IMG/VR virus record: IMGVR_UViG_3300036792_000548
Span: 1-50,724 of that record
DNA from: a virus
Strand: one strand, 5' to 3'
Length of the DNA: 50,724 nucleotides
Below, one piece after another: positions 14,349 to 21,949 of this stretch. Both the position numbers and the translations under genes were made by a program. Position 1 is the stretch's first letter. Every line of letters begins with the position of its first letter. The notes beneath the pieces are model-generated. The model did no database searches and was not told the origin of the DNA. It saw only the letters and a program-made list of their open reading frames with translations.

Positions 14349-14923
14349 TCGTCGTGTTCGGATTCGATCCATCCACCGAGCGCACCGCAGCGTGGGCGCG
14401 ACTCACGTGCGGCCGCGTGAGCGGCGAGCGCGAGTACGAAGACAAGGGCGAGAACACGCTCGACGAGATCCGAGCGATGCTCAAGGTCGCGGTAGCCGCC
14501 GCGAACGACGGCGCGGTCGACGGGGTCGTCGTCGGCATCGAGCGACCGCCGCCGCAGCTCAACGTCCACGTGATGCCCGGGCGCATCAAGGTGAAGGGCA
14601 TCGTCGAAGCGCACAAGGAGGCGCTCTGGGCGGCGCGGGCGAAGGCGGGCTCGCTCATCGACGCGTCGTACGTCGCCGGCGCACTCGCGTGGATGGCCCG
14701 CGAGCTCGGCGCACGCGTCGTGGAGCTGACACCCGATGCGTGGCGAGCGGCGCTCAACGTGCGGCGCACGACCAAGGGGACCGACCAGGGCGCGATGATC
14801 AAGGACGCGATCGTCGCGATGATTTCCGGCTGGCCGAAGGTGAGCAACGAGCACGTGAGAGACGGAGCAGGTGTGGCGCTCGCGGCGTACTGGCAGGTGC
14901 GAGCGGAAAGAAAGGCGGTGTGA
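14345..14923 (+). CDS. RuvC-like Holliday junction resolvase
   Basis: ATG 14345 overlaps the previous stop. The 192-residue product has the RNase H-like resolvase pattern: GFDPSTERTAAW (D8), VVVGIERPPPQ (E66), TPDAWRAALNVR, and the final NEHVRDGAGVALAAYW with H170 and D173 in place of the RuvC acidic pair. Lengths between motifs match RuvC. It would cut branched recombination or replication intermediates before packaging. Confidence 0.83.
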   Translation: MIVVFGFDPSTERTAAWARLTCGRVSGEREYEDKGENTLDEIRAMLKVAVAAANDGAVDGVVVGIERPPPQLNVHVMPGRIKVKGIVEAHKEALWAARAKAGSLIDASYVAGALAWMARELGARVVELTPDAWRAALNVRRTTKGTDQGAMIKDAIVAMISGWPKVSNEHVRDGAGVALAAYWQVRAERKAV

Positions 14924-14925
14924 CG

Positions 14926-15102
14926 ATGGCGCGGAAGAAAAAGCAGATGATGCATCTCGTGGTCGTGGAGATCGCGACGTGCGAGCCGATGTTGGAGCAG
15001 GACGTCATCGAGTACGTGCAGATGGCGCTAGGGCGCGTCACCAACTTCGCGAACGTGGAAGTAGACGTCGCCGTCTTCGGCGACGCGGAGACGCGCTCAT
15101 GA
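14926..15102 (+). CDS. Small hypothetical protein
   Basis: ATG 14926 follows the resolvase stop by two bases with AAAGGCGG upstream. The 58-residue product (MARKKKQMMHLVVVEIATCE) has a basic start and an alternating beta/alpha pattern. Function unknown. Confidence 0.66.
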   Translation: MARKKKQMMHLVVVEIATCEPMLEQDVIEYVQMALGRVTNFANVEVDVAVFGDAETRS

Positions 15103-15350
15103 GGCCCGATGCCCTCCGCCTCGTGACCCGCTCCGAGCGCGACCGCGCCGAGATCATCAAGGCGCTCGAAGACGCGCTCGAACACGTGCGCGCGCAGCCC
15201 GACGAGCCCGGCGCGTGGGCCATCGTCGTAGGCGTGAACTGCGCCGGCCGCGCGAACACGACGTACGTCGGCAACGCTCACGAGGTCCTCGCCCTGGCGA
15301 CGAGGCTCCAGCATCGCGCGAACGTTGCGATCGACGAGATGAACGAATGA
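15099..15350 (+). CDS. Small hypothetical alpha/beta protein
   Basis: ATG 15099 overlaps the previous stop. The 83-residue product contains AWAIVVGVNCAGRANTTYVG followed by a helix (NAHEVLALATRLQHRANVAI), an arrangement seen in many small phage proteins of unknown role. Confidence 0.68.
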   Translation: MRPDALRLVTRSERDRAEIIKALEDALEHVRAQPDEPGAWAIVVGVNCAGRANTTYVGNAHEVLALATRLQHRANVAIDEMNE

Positions 15351-15559
15351 GCTCCGCGGCCTTCGCCATCTCGGACGCGGCGCTACGTCGACGCGCGGCC
15401 ACCGCCCTGCGCAAGCTCGCGCGGCTCGTGGAAAGCGGCGGTCTGCTCGGCGCGACGACGGTCGAGACGAACCGCGAAGGCGTCTTCGATATCGAGACGT
15501 GGCACGTGGCGGTCGGCGAGTATGACGTGAAGACGACGATTCGGAGGCCGCGATGGTGA
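15347..15559 (+). CDS. Small hypothetical protein
   Basis: ATG 15347 overlaps the previous stop. The product has 70 residues, with an N-terminal helix (ALRRRAATALRKLARLVESG) and a beta-rich C-terminus (VFDIETWHVAVGEYDVKTTI). It overlaps the next gene by seven bases. Confidence 0.66.
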   Translation: MSSAAFAISDAALRRRAATALRKLARLVESGGLLGATTVETNREGVFDIETWHVAVGEYDVKTTIRRPRW

Positions 15560-15880
15560 CGCGCGACCTCAACGCCGCCTTCCTCCCGAACGCGATCGCT
15601 CTCGTGCGCGCGCACCTCGCGGCGGCGATCGACCCGAAGGCGCGCCTCGTCGCGAACCGCCCGGCGTGCTTCGCCGTGCGCCGAGGCGGAGAGCTGACGC
15701 CGGCGGAAATCTGGGACGTGTGCGTCCGGTTCGTGGATTGCGCAAACGTGGAGCAACAAGGCCGAGGTGCTGGACACGTTGCGCGAGCACCTCAAGGTGA
15801 GAGCCTACGACGGGCGGATGCTCACGCTGGACGAAGCGGCGAACTACTTGGCGTCGGACATGCCGTACGCGGGAGGATGA
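15553..15880 (+). pseudogene. Hypothetical gene with probable frameshift near 15744-15746
   Basis: From ATG 15553 codon use is strongly GC3-biased through WDVCVRFVDCAN (to ~15747). In that frame the following 140 bases lose the bias, while the +1 frame becomes strongly biased and reads NKAEVLDTLREHLKVRAYDG and LDEAANYLASDMPYAGG, ending at 15880. One extra base near the AAA at 15744-15746 explains this and would give a 108-residue protein. The uninterrupted frame instead ends at 15888. A separate 37-residue gene from GTG 15767 is the alternative. Confidence 0.6.
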
Positions 15881-15884
15881 AGCG

Positions 15885-16103
15885 ATGACGGACCGAGTCA
15901 AAGGATGCTGGGTGGCTTTCGATTGCGACATTCGTACGGATGACGTCGAGCCGCTGCTCAACGCGATCCGGCACCTGCGGCACGTGCAGGCCGTGACCAC
16001 GTCGGTCCGCGACCCGGACGACTGGATGAACCGCGAGCGCATCCGTCGCGAACTGGGCGAGGAGATTCTCAACGTGCTCAGGGAGAACCGCGAGACCAAA
16101 TAA
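15885..16103 (+). CDS. Conserved small phage protein, end of early operon
   Basis: ATG 15885 has GGAGG ten bases upstream. The 72-residue product (MTDRVKGCWVAFDCDIRTDD) has a ferredoxin-like beta-alpha-beta pattern: CWVAFDCDIR, VEPLLNAIRHLRHVQAVTTS, then a polar helix. Similar proteins are frequent in siphovirus and myovirus early regions. Function unknown. Confidence 0.72.
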   Translation: MTDRVKGCWVAFDCDIRTDDVEPLLNAIRHLRHVQAVTTSVRDPDDWMNRERIRRELGEEILNVLRENRETK

Positions 16104-16110
16104 ACGAAAC

Positions 16111-16137
16111 GCGCCGGGTCTCGCGAACCCGACGCGC
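16111..16137 (+). terminator. GC-rich hairpin at end of early operon
   Basis: GCGC-CGGGT, loop CTCGCGA, ACCCG, two-base bulge, GCGC forms a nine-pair stem seven bases after the last early stop codon. No T-run follows, so it is not a classical intrinsic terminator. It may terminate with a factor or act as an anti-termination or processing site. Confidence 0.45.
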
Positions 16138-16162
16138 TCCAACGCAACCACGACCGGACATC

Positions 16163-16193
16163 GTGTTTGTAACACAACGAGCGGGACTCGTTG
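16163..16193 (+). promoter_or_regulatory. Two adjacent inverted repeats upstream of 16206 gene
   Basis: GTGTT-TGT-AACAC (16163-16175) is followed, sharing one base, by CAACGAG-CGGGA-CTCGTTG (16175-16193). The second is a perfect seven-base stem. They lie directly before the ribosome site AAGGAG of the next gene. They could be a regulator binding site or an RNA structure controlling the first gene of the middle region. Confidence 0.5.
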
Positions 16194-16205
16194 AAGGAGC
16201 GACGC

Positions 16206-17051
16206 ATGATGGCCCTGAAGATCGACGACAGCGGACCGAAGACCTTCACGACGAGCGAGCGCGACGAGCGCGGCGCACGGCAGCACGTCCCTCGCCTCAC
16301 CGGGCCCGAGCTTCAAGACCTGCGCGATCTCTGGACGGGCCTCGGCCCGCGCGTCGGCGTCGGCAGTCCGCAGCTCGCGCTCGAGAACAGCCTGCTCCGC
16401 GCGCCACCGCGCGACGTGAGCGGCCCGCTCCTCGAAGAGCTCGACCGCTGGCCCGGCTGGGTGTCGGAAGGCCGCGTCTTCCGCGTCGTGATGCTTGAGG
16501 GCTGGGGCCTCAAGCGCGAGCTCCGTCGCTCGCTCGCGCAGCTCGTCGACGCGGGGAAGGTGGAGCGCCGCGCGCTCGTCGCGCCCGAGCTCCCGCCGCC
16601 CACGCGCTTCGATCCCGACGTGAAGGGGTACGTCGCCGGCCGCTCGCCGAAGGAGCAGGAGCGCATCGACGACTGGGACGGCTTCGAGGTCCGCAGCACG
16701 ACGCGCCTCGCGCTGAAGATCGTCCCCCTCGAGCGCGCGGAGAAGTGGCGCCGGCAGGACGAAGCCCTCGAGCGCGAGTGGCGAATCGTGCACGGGACCG
16801 AAACCCGCAACGCTTCGACCTACGAGCCCCCGGATGACCCCCACGCAGCGGGTGCGAGACGCGCACGCGCAGCGCTCGCCAAGCTCTCGGAGCGGCACGA
16901 GAAGATCCTCCGCACGCTCTACGCAGGTCACGGGGGGACGGACGAGAGTGGCATCGACGCGGTGCGTGCGCTCGTCGGCGGCGAACGCGAGGCGGCGATC
17001 GAAGTGATCGGCGCGGCCTGCGCGGCGTACCGGCAGGCGCGCCGGTCGTGA
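16206..17051 (+). CDS. Hypothetical middle-region protein, possible regulator
   Basis: ATG 16206 is six bases after AAGGAG. The 281-residue product is charged, with an N-terminal region rich in Pro/Leu (LTGPELQDLRDLWTGLGPRV), a central winged-helix-like stretch (VFRVVMLEGWGLKRELRRSL) and a C-terminal segment LSERHEKILRTLYAGHGG reminiscent of sigma region 4-type helices. It stands alone after the early operon and before packaging genes, where late regulators often sit. No family could be assigned. Confidence 0.62.
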   Translation: MMALKIDDSGPKTFTTSERDERGARQHVPRLTGPELQDLRDLWTGLGPRVGVGSPQLALENSLLRAPPRDVSGPLLEELDRWPGWVSEGRVFRVVMLEGWGLKRELRRSLAQLVDAGKVERRALVAPELPPPTRFDPDVKGYVAGRSPKEQERIDDWDGFEVRSTTRLALKIVPLERAEKWRRQDEALEREWRIVHGTETRNASTYEPPDDPHAAGARRARAALAKLSERHEKILRTLYAGHGGTDESGIDAVRALVGGEREAAIEVIGAACAAYRQARRS

Positions 17052-17350
17052 GCCGGTTCGTCGCGCCCAAGGGGTACTACAGCGTCGCCGACATTGCAGA
17101 TCTGGAAGAAAAAGACCGCACGTCGGCCTATCGCTGGTTGCAGCGTAATTGTGCGGCGGATCTGAAGTACATCGGGCGGTACCCCGTTATCGGCAAGGAA
17201 CGGTACAGGCGGCGCCGACTCGCCAGGTACATCGAGGACAAACTTGCGACAGTCGAGGCAAAATTGTTCTCGCTGGACGAGCGATTCACCGAAGAAGTCA
17301 TGCGGCTGGACGGCAGAATCAACGCGATGAGTCGCCAAACGCCACGGTGA
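17048..17350 (+). CDS. Small putative DNA-binding protein
   Basis: GTG 17048 overlaps the previous stop. The product has 100 residues. Residues 8-55 (GYYSVADIADLEEKDRTSAY, then RWLQRN...VIGKERYRRRRL) look like a MerR/excisionase-style helix-turn-helix with a wing. The C-terminal half is a coiled coil (LATVEAKLFSLDERFTEEVM). It could act with the upstream protein at the late promoter. Inference only. Confidence 0.6.
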   Translation: MSRFVAPKGYYSVADIADLEEKDRTSAYRWLQRNCAADLKYIGRYPVIGKERYRRRRLARYIEDKLATVEAKLFSLDERFTEEVMRLDGRINAMSRQTPR

Positions 17351-17506
17351 GGCGTTCGTGGGCCTTCGTTGCCGTCGATGGGGGTAATAGGGGGAGCGTC
17401 GCGAACGACGGCCGCACGCCGAAACGCCACGGCCTACTGCTCGCGTGAACAGGTGCCCGGACGGGTCATGCAGGCCTGATGGCGGTCGGACGCGCAGGCG
17501 GTGGCA

Positions 17507-17542
17507 TTGCGTGGCGGCGTTTGCCGGTGTCACATTGTACCC
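17507..17542 (+). promoter_or_regulatory. Possible late promoter before small terminase gene
   Basis: The 192-base gap 17351-17542 holds no credible gene. Near its end are TTGCGT (17507-17512), 18 bases, and CACATT (17531-17536), six bases before the ATG at 17543. No ribosome site precedes that ATG, so a leaderless start like the one at 3352 is possible. The boxes are weak matches. Confidence 0.3.
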
Positions 17543-18070
17543 ATGCCAAACAAGCGTCCGAAGTTCGACGCCGCCAGGGCGGCAAGAGTGCTCGCCGAAG
17601 CAGTGGCAACCGGCGATGCAGCCGCAGCCAAGCGGCATGGTGTGGCAGAGCGAACTATTCGACATTGGCGGAAAAAGCTCGAAGGCGATCCGGTCCTTGC
17701 CGGTCTTTGCCAGGAAAAAGTCGCCATCGTCGAGGCGGACTGGGCCGAGTCCCTCCCCTCGGCGATCCGCAAGTGCATCGAGTTCCTGGCCGACGCGACC
17801 GAGAAGTGCGACGCGCGGTCACCCGAAGCGGTCCACGCGATCGCCGGGGCGATGAAGCTCCTCACGGACGTGGCGCTGGCGAGGCAGATGCTCGATGTTC
17901 GACTCGCTCGACAAGCTGGACAGGCTGGAGCGGCGAATGGCGCGCCTCCTGGGTCCGGAAGCGGGTCCAACGTCCTCGCCCTCCGACCTGCGCGCCCTGT
18001 CGCTGATGGAGTTCATCCCGGCGGCGAGCAAAAGATTTCAGGCACCGACGCACCTCGCGCCCCTCGTTGA
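17543..18070 (+). CDS. terS: Terminase small subunit
   Basis: ATG 17543. The 175-residue product has an N-terminal HTH (residues ~8-45: RAARVLAEAVATGDAAAAKR, HGVAERTIRHWRKKLEGDP) and a helical oligomerisation region to ~115 (EADWAESLPSAIRKCIEFLA; HAIAGAMKLLTDVALARQML). It would bind the packaging site and recruit the large subunit. The last ~58 codons overlap the large subunit in another frame, where codon bias is poor, so the C-terminus may be dispensable or frameshifted. Assignment rests on fold pattern and location. Confidence 0.75.
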   Translation: MPNKRPKFDAARAARVLAEAVATGDAAAAKRHGVAERTIRHWRKKLEGDPVLAGLCQEKVAIVEADWAESLPSAIRKCIEFLADATEKCDARSPEAVHAIAGAMKLLTDVALARQMLDVRLARQAGQAGAANGAPPGSGSGSNVLALRPARPVADGVHPGGEQKISGTDAPRAPR

Positions 18071-19301
18071 GGGAATCGAGCGCTCGTGCACCGAGCGGAC
18101 GTGGTTCGCGTCGGCGACGCCACCTCGGCACGCCAAGACAGAAACGCTTCTCCATGCGATGGCGTGGATGCTCCTCCGGGAGCCGCGACTCCAGATCGCC
18201 TACATCACGCACGGCATCACGATCGCCGGCACGAAGAGCCGAAAGGCGCGGGCGATTGCCGAGCGCGTGGGCGTCCCGACGGCGCGCGACATGCGCAGCC
18301 GGCTCAACTGGCGGACGGGCCACGACGACGGCGGCGTGTACGCGACGGGCGTGCGCGGTCAGCTGACCGGCGAAGGCTTCCACGTGATGATCATCGACGA
18401 CCCGGTCAAGGGTCGCGCGGCGGCCGAGAGCGCCGTTGAACGAGACGCGGTTTGGGAGTGGCTCCGCGACGACGCGCTCACGCGGCTCGAGCCCAACGGC
18501 TCGGTCATCGTGAACATGGCGCGGTGGCATCCCGACGACGTCAGCGGCCGACTCATCGCTGAGTACGGCGTCCCCTACATCAATCTTCCGGCAATCGGCA
18601 AAGACGGCGTGCCGCTCTGGCCCGACCGCTTTTCGTTCGAAGCGCTCGACGAGGTCCGTCGCCACAACGAGTACGGCTGGAACTCGCTCTACATGGGCGA
18701 GCCGCGCGGCAAGGGACAGCGCGTCTTCGGCGACACGCGCATCGGACCGAAGCCCGAGACGTTCGCGGTCGCCATCGGCGCCGACTTCGCGTACTCGGCC
18801 AAGAGCCACGCCGACTACTCCACGGCGGTCGCGCTCGCGCGCGTCGGCAGCGGCAAGACGGCGACGTTTCACGTCCTCGAGGTCCTGCGCGAGCAGAGTC
18901 CCGCGCCGGCTTTCGCGGCGAAGCTCAAAAAGTTCAGCGAGCGGCACGGCGCTGCCCGGATTTACTGGGACGCATCGACGACTGAGCGCGGCATGGGCGA
19001 TCTCATGCACGATCTCCTCGAGATCCCCGTCAAGACGAGGCTCGCCAAGGGCGACCCATTTCAGCGCGCGCAGCCGGTCGCCGGAGCGTGGAACGCCGGG
19101 CGCATCACCATCCCCGCGTCGGCGCCGTGGCTCAATGCGTTCCTCGACGAGCTTGCGTCGTTCACGGGCGTCCGCGACCGAAACGACGATCAGGTTGCCG
19201 CGTTCGCGTCGGCGTTTGATGCGCTCGAGCTAGCGACGCCGATCGCGCCGCCACAGACCACACACGTCTCCCGCTGGGGCAATCGCGCCCGCGGCTACTG
19301 A
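17895..19301 (+). CDS. terL: Terminase large subunit (packaging ATPase and nuclease)
   Basis: The start chosen is ATG 17895, because third-position bias favours this frame from there. ATG 18006 (MEFIPAASKRF) is an alternative. The product has 468 residues. The ATPase has Walker A-like ATPPRHAKTE (KT 81-82, Gly replaced by Ala), QIAYITHGI, and Walker B HVMIIDDP (D168/D169). The nuclease half shows IGADFAYSAKSHADYSTA, IYWDASTTERGMGDL and RNDDQVAAFASAFDAL. It translocates DNA into the prohead and cuts concatemers. Length fits the family. Confidence 0.9.
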   Translation: MFDSLDKLDRLERRMARLLGPEAGPTSSPSDLRALSLMEFIPAASKRFQAPTHLAPLVEGIERSCTERTWFASATPPRHAKTETLLHAMAWMLLREPRLQIAYITHGITIAGTKSRKARAIAERVGVPTARDMRSRLNWRTGHDDGGVYATGVRGQLTGEGFHVMIIDDPVKGRAAAESAVERDAVWEWLRDDALTRLEPNGSVIVNMARWHPDDVSGRLIAEYGVPYINLPAIGKDGVPLWPDRFSFEALDEVRRHNEYGWNSLYMGEPRGKGQRVFGDTRIGPKPETFAVAIGADFAYSAKSHADYSTAVALARVGSGKTATFHVLEVLREQSPAPAFAAKLKKFSERHGAARIYWDASTTERGMGDLMHDLLEIPVKTRLAKGDPFQRAQPVAGAWNAGRITIPASAPWLNAFLDELASFTGVRDRNDDQVAAFASAFDALELATPIAPPQTTHVSRWGNRARGY

Positions 19302-19318
19302 CCTCGGAGAATTCTCAC

Positions 19319-19966
19319 ATGGCACTGCCGCAATACGAAACCGGCGCACGACTCGCCCTCAGCGTCATTCGTCCCAACGTCGCCAGCGTCGCGGCCCTCG
19401 CCGCGCTGGGGAAGGACGAGTGCATCGACGGCCGCTTCTGCGCCGTGCAGGACGGCACGCAGGGCACCGGCTCGGAGTGGATGTTCTCGGCCGCGAGCGC
19501 AGCTGTCGCGGACGGTCAAAACCTCCTCGCCATCGCCCCGTCGTCGGGCTCGGGCATGTGGCTTCGCGCCGACAAGCTCGTCGACCTCAAGATCCCCGTC
19601 GGCTTCGGCGACACGGACGCGCAGGTGCTCCTCACGGTGCCGGCCGGCTTCCGCTTGCGCATCCAGCGCGCATTCTGGGAAGTGACCACGAGCTTCACCG
19701 GCGGCGCGTCGAGCGCGATCGGTCTCTCGTCGTCGGACCTCGCCTATGCGACGAAGGGCGACCTGCTCGGCGGCGCCTCGGGCGACATCGCTGCGACGCT
19801 CGTTTCGAACGGCAACTCAGTCTTCGTCGGCACCGCCGGCGCGAAGACCGCGGGCGCGGCCCCGGTCGTGCTCGTCGCGGGCGACACCATTCTGTTCAAT
19901 CGCATCACGTCGGCGTTCACCGCGGGCGCCGGCTTCGCGCACGTGCTCGCCGAAATGGCGGCCTGA
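19319..19966 (+). CDS. Putative virion protein, unknown role
   Basis: ATG 19319 has TCGGAGAA upstream. The 215-residue product is rich in Ala/Gly/Thr/Ser and beta-prone (GFRLRIQRAFWEVTTSFTGG, GDTILFNRITSAFTAGAGF), typical of phage structural or fibre-like domains. Located between terminase and portal, it may be a head-associated protein. The stop and the next ATG share a base. Confidence 0.65.
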   Translation: MALPQYETGARLALSVIRPNVASVAALAALGKDECIDGRFCAVQDGTQGTGSEWMFSAASAAVADGQNLLAIAPSSGSGMWLRADKLVDLKIPVGFGDTDAQVLLTVPAGFRLRIQRAFWEVTTSFTGGASSAIGLSSSDLAYATKGDLLGGASGDIAATLVSNGNSVFVGTAGAKTAGAAPVVLVAGDTILFNRITSAFTAGAGFAHVLAEMAA

Positions 19967-20424
19967 TGTCGCGCGTGGTCGCAGGGTTCGCTCGCGGCAC
20001 GTTCGGCGTCGCGCGCTCGGCGCTCACCGCGGCCGACAGCGCGACCCTTACGGACGCGAACATCCCCGTCGCGCAGGCGCTCGACTGCCGCGGGTTCGAC
20101 ACGATCTGGGTCGGCGTCGAGTTCACCGCCGGCACGAGCCCGACAGCGACGTTCGAGGCGCTCATGCGCGATTCCAACGCGCCAGACGGGCTCCGCTGGA
20201 AACGCATGCTGCTCGGCTCTGTCGACGGCGTGACGGCGGTGGCATCCGCCGCAGCGCTCACCACCGGGGCGCTCGACGGGACAGCCGCATACGAGCTTCG
20301 CGTCGACGGGCAAAAGAACGTCTTCATCCGCTGCACCGCAGTGACCGGCACGCCGACGTCGTTCGACGTGCTCGTCGCGCAAGGCAAGGCGCGACCGCAG
20401 CGAGACATCAGCGCAAACGACTGA
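19966..20424 (+). CDS. Putative virion protein, unknown role
   Basis: ATG 19966 overlaps the previous TGA by one base. The 152-residue product is beta-rich and jelly-roll-like in composition (GFDTIWVGVEFTAGTSPTAT; TAAYELRVDGQKNVFIRCTA). It resembles small head decoration or fibre-linked domains but no family is identified. It is encoded just before the portal. Confidence 0.65.
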   Translation: MSRVVAGFARGTFGVARSALTAADSATLTDANIPVAQALDCRGFDTIWVGVEFTAGTSPTATFEALMRDSNAPDGLRWKRMLLGSVDGVTAVASAAALTTGALDGTAAYELRVDGQKNVFIRCTAVTGTPTSFDVLVAQGKARPQRDISAND

Positions 20425-20437
20425 CGAAAGGGCATCC

Positions 20438-21949
20438 ATGAGCTGGTACCAGCGCGCGCTTGCCTGGGCCGGCGTCGGAAGCGTTCAGGAGCGTCTCGCG
20501 GGCGGCGTCCGCCGTCCCGATCCGCGGCTAGTCGTTCCGCAGCTCCCGATCTCGTTGCAGCTGCAACGCATCGGCGGATCGCTCACGCCGATGCAGGTTT
20601 CGGAGATCATACGCCTCGCGGACTCCGGGTACATGTACGGACTGATGGATCTCGGCAACGAGATGCGTCAGAAAGACAACCATCTCCAAAGCGTTTTGCA
20701 GACGCGGGAGATCGCGATTCAGGGCCTCGACTGGCAGATCGTGCCCGCCGGCAACGGCGAGAAGCTCAAGAATCGGAAGCGCGCGCAGTTCGTGACCGAT
20801 TGCCTCCAGCAAATGGACGGCGCGAGCGGACTCGAAAACATCGTCGGACTGCCCGACGTGATCGCGCACACGGCGGCCGGCGACTTCTACGGCCACGCCG
20901 TCACCGAGACGCTCTGGATCAAAGACTCAAAGTACATCGTGCCGATGGGCGGCAAGCCCGTCGCGTCGCGACGCTTCGTCTACGGCATCCGTGACGGCGC
21001 GCTGCGGTGGTTCGACGTCGCCGGCGGCGTTCCCGGAGAGGGCACGACGTATCCCGGCGTCGATCTCCAAGGCGAGTACCCCGGCCGCTTCATCGTCTAC
21101 CAGCCTCGCATAACCGGCGACGTCTCGTGCCGCGAAGGCCTCATTCGCCCGCTCATGTGGGCCGCGCTCTTCCGCAACTGGACGATGCGCGACTGGCTCA
21201 CGCTCGCCGAGCTCGCGTGGAAGCCGTGGCGCACGGCGCAGTACGAAGAGGGCGCGCGCGCAGCGGACATCGCTGCGCTCGAAAGCATCCTCGACTCGAT
21301 GACGTCGAGCGGAATCGCGGTTTACCCGAGCACTGCGAAGCTCGAGTTTCACTGGCCCGATCATCCGTCGAACGGCAACAGTCAGCACAAGTCGCTCATC
21401 GACGCGATGGGCAACGAGATGTCCAAGGCCGTCCTCGGACAGACCGAGACGACGCAGCCGACACGCGGCGGACTCGGCGGTCAGGGCAAAAACTCTCAGC
21501 ACAACGACGTCCGCAAGGACATTCGCGATGCGCGCGCCAAGGCGATCGCGAAGTGCCTTCAGCGCGATCTCGTCGACTGGATCGTCCGAATCAACTTCGG
21601 CGACGACGTCGCGCTCCACGAGGCGCCGCAGCTTCAGTTCCTCACCGATGACCAGGTCGACCGCGTCGCGTTCTCCCAGATGATCGTCAACCTGCGCGCG
21701 CCCGGCGTCGCGATGGAGATTCCGGCGAAGTGGGTCCGCGATCAGCTCGGCATCCCCGAGCCCGACGATGACGACGAGCTCGTCGGCGCGGAAGACATTC
21801 CGATCGACCCGGCGACGGGATTGCCCAAAGAGCCGGACGCGGACGACGCCGATCCAAGCGATGACGGTGCGTCCGAAGACGCACCGGACGCCTCCGAGCC
21901 GCAGGGCGATGACGACGGCACCGAGAACCCCGCGGAAGAGGCCACATGA
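20438..21949 (+). CDS. Portal protein, DUF935 / Mu gp29-like
   Basis: ATG 20438. The 503-residue product has the DUF935 arrangement: MRQKDNHLQSVLQTREIAIQ near residue 80, LDWQIVPAG, a central LIRPLMWAALFRNWTMRDWL and LAELAWKPWRTAQYEEGA segment (~230-270), then GGQGKNSQHNDVRKDI and RDLVDWIVRINFG. The C-terminus is very acidic (DDDDELVGAED...). It forms the dodecameric head vertex for DNA entry and tail joining. Mu-like portals paired with a non-Mu terminase show a mosaic origin. Confidence 0.9.
   Translation: MSWYQRALAWAGVGSVQERLAGGVRRPDPRLVVPQLPISLQLQRIGGSLTPMQVSEIIRLADSGYMYGLMDLGNEMRQKDNHLQSVLQTREIAIQGLDWQIVPAGNGEKLKNRKRAQFVTDCLQQMDGASGLENIVGLPDVIAHTAAGDFYGHAVTETLWIKDSKYIVPMGGKPVASRRFVYGIRDGALRWFDVAGGVPGEGTTYPGVDLQGEYPGRFIVYQPRITGDVSCREGLIRPLMWAALFRNWTMRDWLTLAELAWKPWRTAQYEEGARAADIAALESILDSMTSSGIAVYPSTAKLEFHWPDHPSNGNSQHKSLIDAMGNEMSKAVLGQTETTQPTRGGLGGQGKNSQHNDVRKDIRDARAKAIAKCLQRDLVDWIVRINFGDDVALHEAPQLQFLTDDQVDRVAFSQMIVNLRAPGVAMEIPAKWVRDQLGIPEPDDDDELVGAEDIPIDPATGLPKEPDADDADPSDDGASEDAPDASEPQGDDDGTENPAEEAT

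Noticed and set aside
17895-19301. A Mu-type transposing phage interpretation
   Set aside because: The tail genes are Mu-like, but no MuA/MuB-type genes or Mu-like early region are present, and the terminase and switch are of other types.
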